A stretch of DNA of 64,000 nt, from assembly GCA_016177845.1 (NCBI GenBank), contig JACOUO010000003.1, forward strand, positions 273,367 through 337,366, given 5' to 3'. Shown here piece after piece: positions 61,231 to 64,000 of the stretch (positions are counted from its first letter, which is position 1; each line of letters begins with the position of its first letter). Position numbers and translations under genes: made by a program. Below the pieces are notes generated by a model. That model saw only the letters and a list, made by a program, of their open reading frames with translations, did no database searches and was not told the origin of the DNA. The DNA is from Deltaproteobacteria bacterium (GTDB taxonomy: Bacteria > Desulfobacterota > GWC2-55-46).

Positions 61231-61262
61231 TTTAAAAAATACAGAAGACGGATAATTTGAAA

Positions 61263-62465
61263 ATGGACCCTAAAAAACAGCTCGAAATTATTAAGCGCGG
61301 CACATCAGGAATCATTACAGAGGGAGAGCTTTTAAAAAAGCTTGCTTACTCTGTCGCTAAAGGAAAGCCGCTTAGGATAAAGGCGGGCTTTGACCCGACG
61401 GCCCCTGATCTGCATCTCGGGCATACTGTTCTCATTCAGAAGCTGAAGCACTTTCAGGACCTCGGTCACCATATCCTTCTCCTGATAGGTGATTTTACAG
61501 GCATGATAGGCGACCCCACGGGAAAATCAGAGACAAGGAAGCCGCTTACAAAAGAAGAGGTCAAGGCAAACGCCAGAACATATACTACCCAGGTCTTTAA
61601 GATACTCGATGAGAAAAAGACAGAGGTGGTGTTCAACAGCGAGTGGATGGAACGGCTTACCTCAACTGATATGATAAACCTGACCGCAAAGTATACAGTT
61701 GCCAGGATGCTTGAGAGGGACGACTTCCATAAGCGCTATACTGAGGGCCGCCCCATTGCTATCCATGAATTCATGTATCCGCTGATTCAGGGATATGATT
61801 CAGTTGTCCTGAAGGCTGATGTGGAGCTTGGCGGAACAGATCAGCTTTTTAATCTCCTTGTGGGCAGAGAACTTCAGAGAGAGATGGGGCAGGAGCCCCA
61901 GGCAGTAATCACGATGCCGCTTCTCGAAGGGCTTGACGGTGTCCAGAAGATGAGTAAGTCTTACGGCAACTACATAGGAATCACTGAAGCGCCGGGGCAG
62001 ATATTCGGTAAAGTGATGAGCGTGTCCGATGAACTGATGCTGCGCTACTATGACCTGCTGAGCGATGCGCCAAAAGAGCGCGTTGAAGAGATAAGGGCAG
62101 GAAAGGTCCACCCTAAGGCAGCAAAGGAAGAGCTTGCTCTTGAGCTTGCCGCGCGCTTTTGGGATAAACAGCTTGCGGAGAAGGCCAGAGAAGAGTTCAA
62201 TGCCGTGTTCCAGAAAAAGGAACTGCCTGATGAAATAGAAGAGGTAACAATACAGGCAGAGGGCCAGAGCATGTGGATAGCTAAGATACTGGTAAAGGCA
62301 GGCCTCGCAAAAAGCACTTCAGAGGCCGGCAGACTTGTCGGGCAGGGCGGCGTGAAGGTGGACGGAGAGAAGGTGGCTGATGTAAAGGCTGAATTTTCAA
62401 CGGGAAAAAGCTATCTCCTGCAGGTAGGCAAAAGATTTTTTAAAAGAGTTACTTTTTCCTGTTGA
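61263..62465 (+). CDS. tyrS: Tyrosyl-tRNA synthetase
   Basis: 400 residues, bacterial type. HLGH (residue 51, the HIGH motif), KMSKS (about 229-233), C-terminal S4 domain ([19 protein letters not shown]). ATG 61263; a TTG 6 nt earlier is possible. Its stop codon TGA is part of the -35 of the first rrn promoter (62462). Confidence 0.96.
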   Translation: MDPKKQLEIIKRGTSGIITEGELLKKLAYSVAKGKPLRIKAGFDPTAPDLHLGHTVLIQKLKHFQDLGHHILLLIGDFTGMIGDPTGKSETRKPLTKEEVKANARTYTTQVFKILDEKKTEVVFNSEWMERLTSTDMINLTAKYTVARMLERDDFHKRYTEGRPIAIHEFMYPLIQGYDSVVLKADVELGGTDQLFNLLVGRELQREMGQEPQAVITMPLLEGLDGVQKMSKSYGNYIGITEAPGQIFGKVMSVSDELMLRYYDLLSDAPKERVEEIRAGKVHPKAAKEELALELAARFWDKQLAEKAREEFNAVFQKKELPDEIEEVTIQAEGQSMWIAKILVKAGLAKSTSEAGRLVGQGGVKVDGEKVADVKAEFSTGKSYLLQVGKRFFKRVTFSC

Positions 62466-62489
62466 CATAACTTTTTATTTTGATAAGAT
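62462..62489 (+). promoter_or_regulatory. rrn promoter 1
   Basis: TTGACA (62462-62467), 16-nt spacer, TAAGAT (62484-62489). Overlaps the tyrS stop codon. Confidence 0.75.
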
Positions 62490-62565
62490 TTTAAGTCTTG
62501 CCGCTGATGATTCGGCCTCTTTATGAGGCGACTGAAAAAAGTTTTAGGTCAGGCAAGATTTTTTG

Positions 62566-62593
62566 TTGACAAGCTCTTTGAATCTGATAATAT
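62566..62593 (+). promoter_or_regulatory. rrn promoter 2
   Basis: TTGACA (62566-62571), 16-nt spacer, TAATAT (62588-62593). Hairpin GTTCAGGTG/CACCTGAAC (62610-62635) follows. Confidence 0.75.
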
Positions 62594-62674
62594 GACAAAC
62601 CCTGCTGCGGTTCAGGTGCGAATAGCCACCTGAACAAGACTTGAAAAAAAGTTTGAGCGGCACGAAAAAAGAAG

Positions 62675-62702
62675 TTGACAAAGTTTTAAAGTCTGATAAG
62701 AT
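62675..62702 (+). promoter_or_regulatory. rrn promoter 3
   Basis: TTGACA (62675-62680), 16-nt spacer, TAAGAT (62697-62702). Hairpin TTCAGGA/TCCTGAA (62720-62745) follows. Confidence 0.8.
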
Positions 62703-62787
62703 AGTCGACTCTGCTGCGGTTCAGGAAATGAAATAGGCTCCTGAATAAGACTTTGATAAAAAAGTTTGAGCGGCACGAAAAAAGAAG

Positions 62788-62815
62788 TTGACAAGGCTTT
62801 AAAGTCTGGTAAGAT
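62788..62815 (+). promoter_or_regulatory. rrn promoter 4
   Basis: TTGACA (62788-62793), 16-nt spacer, TAAGAT (62810-62815). Hairpin TTCGGGA/TCCCGGG (62833-62858) follows. Confidence 0.8.
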
Positions 62816-62899
62816 GGTCAACTCTGCTGCGGTTCGGGAAACGAAACAGGCTCCCGGGCAAGACTTGAAAAAAAGTTTAAGCGGCAAGCAAAAAAGAAG

Positions 62900-62927
62900 T
62901 TGACAAAGTTTTAAGGTCTGGTAAGAT
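62900..62927 (+). promoter_or_regulatory. rrn promoter 5
   Basis: TTGACA (62900-62905), 16-nt spacer, TAAGAT (62922-62927). Hairpin TTCGGGA/TCTCGAA (62945-62970) follows. Confidence 0.8.
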
Positions 62928-63011
62928 GGTCAACTCTGCTGCGGTTCGGGAAACGAAATAATCTCTCGAACAAGACTTGATTAAAAAGTTTAAGCAGCAC
63001 GAAAAAAGTTG

Positions 63012-63039
63012 TTGACAAAAGTTTTAAAGTCTTTATACT
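63012..63039 (+). promoter_or_regulatory. rrn promoter 6
   Basis: TTGACA (63012-63017), 16-nt spacer, TATACT (63034-63039). No hairpin seen after it. Confidence 0.8.
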
Positions 63040-63078
63040 GGACAATCTCACTGCGATACGGCGCATTCTTAAAAGCGG

Positions 63079-63108
63079 TTGACACCAAAAATTAGAATGT
63101 GGTAAAAT
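63079..63108 (+). promoter_or_regulatory. rrn promoter 7 (closest to 16S)
   Basis: TTGACA (63079-63084), 18-nt spacer, TAAAAT (63103-63108) with a TGTGG before it. Confidence 0.75.
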
Positions 63109-63122
63109 AAAATAGTGTCGTC

Positions 63123-63134
63123 TGCTCTTTGAAA
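63123..63134 (+). promoter_or_regulatory. boxA antitermination site
   Basis: TGCTCTTTGAAA resembles the rrn boxA (TGCTCTTTAACA) bound by NusB-S10; 15 nt after the likely start of promoter 7 transcripts. Confidence 0.7.
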
Positions 63135-63201
63135 ACTAAATAGCAAGTATAGTCAAACCTAGACAAATCCTTTTTAAATCCAAAATCAAATCTTTAATTT
63201 T

Positions 63202-64000
<799 letters not shown>

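Larger units (their letters stand above)
62462..63108 (+). repeat. Tandem ~110-bp promoter repeats upstream of 16S
   Basis: The -35 boxes start at 62462, 62566, 62675, 62788, 62900, 63012 and 63079 (steps 104, 109, 113, 112, 112, 67). Each middle unit holds A-rich sequence before the -35 (CACGAAAAAAGAAG), the promoter, TCTGCTGCGGTTC, a hairpin and AAGACTTGA. This fills the 736-bp gap between tyrS and 16S; no gene is seen in it. Confidence 0.85.

Noticed and set aside
61213..61262. T-box leader before tyrS
   Set aside because: Only about 50 nt separate ymdB and tyrS, and no T-box sequence is seen.
62612..62887. Minus-strand frame of 91 codons in the promoter repeats
   Set aside because: Internally repetitive only because the promoter units repeat; no start signal.
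62462..63108. CRISPR-like regular repeats
   Set aside because: Units are about 110 bp with changing sequence and hold promoters; no short identical repeats with unique spacers and no cas genes.

Overview
The window looks like ordinary chromosome from an anaerobic or microaerophilic bacterium of the Nitrospirota type (Thermodesulfovibrio-like). The support is the start of a 16S rRNA gene at the right end, an archaeal-type split glutamate synthase next to HdrB/HdrC-like proteins, and codon use that is uniform across the window except for one inserted element. The phylum call is my reading of the 16S text, not a database result.

Layout. 1-5.3 kb (minus strand): GH57 amylase-like enzyme, trehalohydrolase TreZ and phosphoketolase, i.e. 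alpha-glucan/trehalose and central carbon metabolism. 5.6-10.6 kb: c-di-GMP protein, SprT-like metallopeptidase, DedA, a DUF1328 peptide and an acyltransferase. 10.7-16.7 kb: a tight five-gene operon joining a Ycf46-like AAA ATPase fused to an FtsH-type protease, DUF1257 (Ycf35), DUF2997, a radical SAM activase-like protein and an Hsp70 with a long helical-repeat N-terminus. This is the best candidate for an undescribed system. 17.4-18.4 kb: about 1 kb of short dispersed repeats. 18.4-33 kb: housekeeping genes (nitroreductase, NhaD/ArsB-type permease with CBS protein, hemW, hrcA-grpE-dnaJ without dnaK, moaC, DksA-like protein, galT, a two-component pair, an NDUFA9-like protein).

33.07-38.39 kb: a tRNA-Ala(CGC) gene interrupted by a compact 5.2 kb integrative element with perfect 55-bp att repeats. 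It carries an integrase, excisionase-like HTH, Rep_trans-like replication initiator, hairpin-rich origin-like region, small possible ssDNA-binding protein, ribbon-helix-helix protein and an AT-rich exported cargo protein. It resembles an inovirus satellite or a rolling-circle integrative element. Just outside lies a single-chain BrnT-BrnA toxin-antitoxin fusion.

39-51 kb: MscS channel with cyclic-nucleotide domain, nitronate monooxygenase-like protein, PsiE-like protein, thioredoxin-TPR protein, MFS transporter, YqhA, response regulator, DinB, HflX (apparently started at an AUA codon) and aldehyde dehydrogenase. 51.2-56.6 kb: ferredoxin, HdrB, HdrC and a three-part ferredoxin-type glutamate synthase, read here as one nitrogen-assimilation/electron-transfer unit. 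57-62.5 kb: zapB, zapA, 6S RNA, 5-formyl-THF cyclo-ligase, RNase Y, YmdB and TyrS. 62.46-63.2 kb: seven tandem promoters, each of the first five followed by a small hairpin, and a boxA leading into the 16S gene, which runs off the right end.
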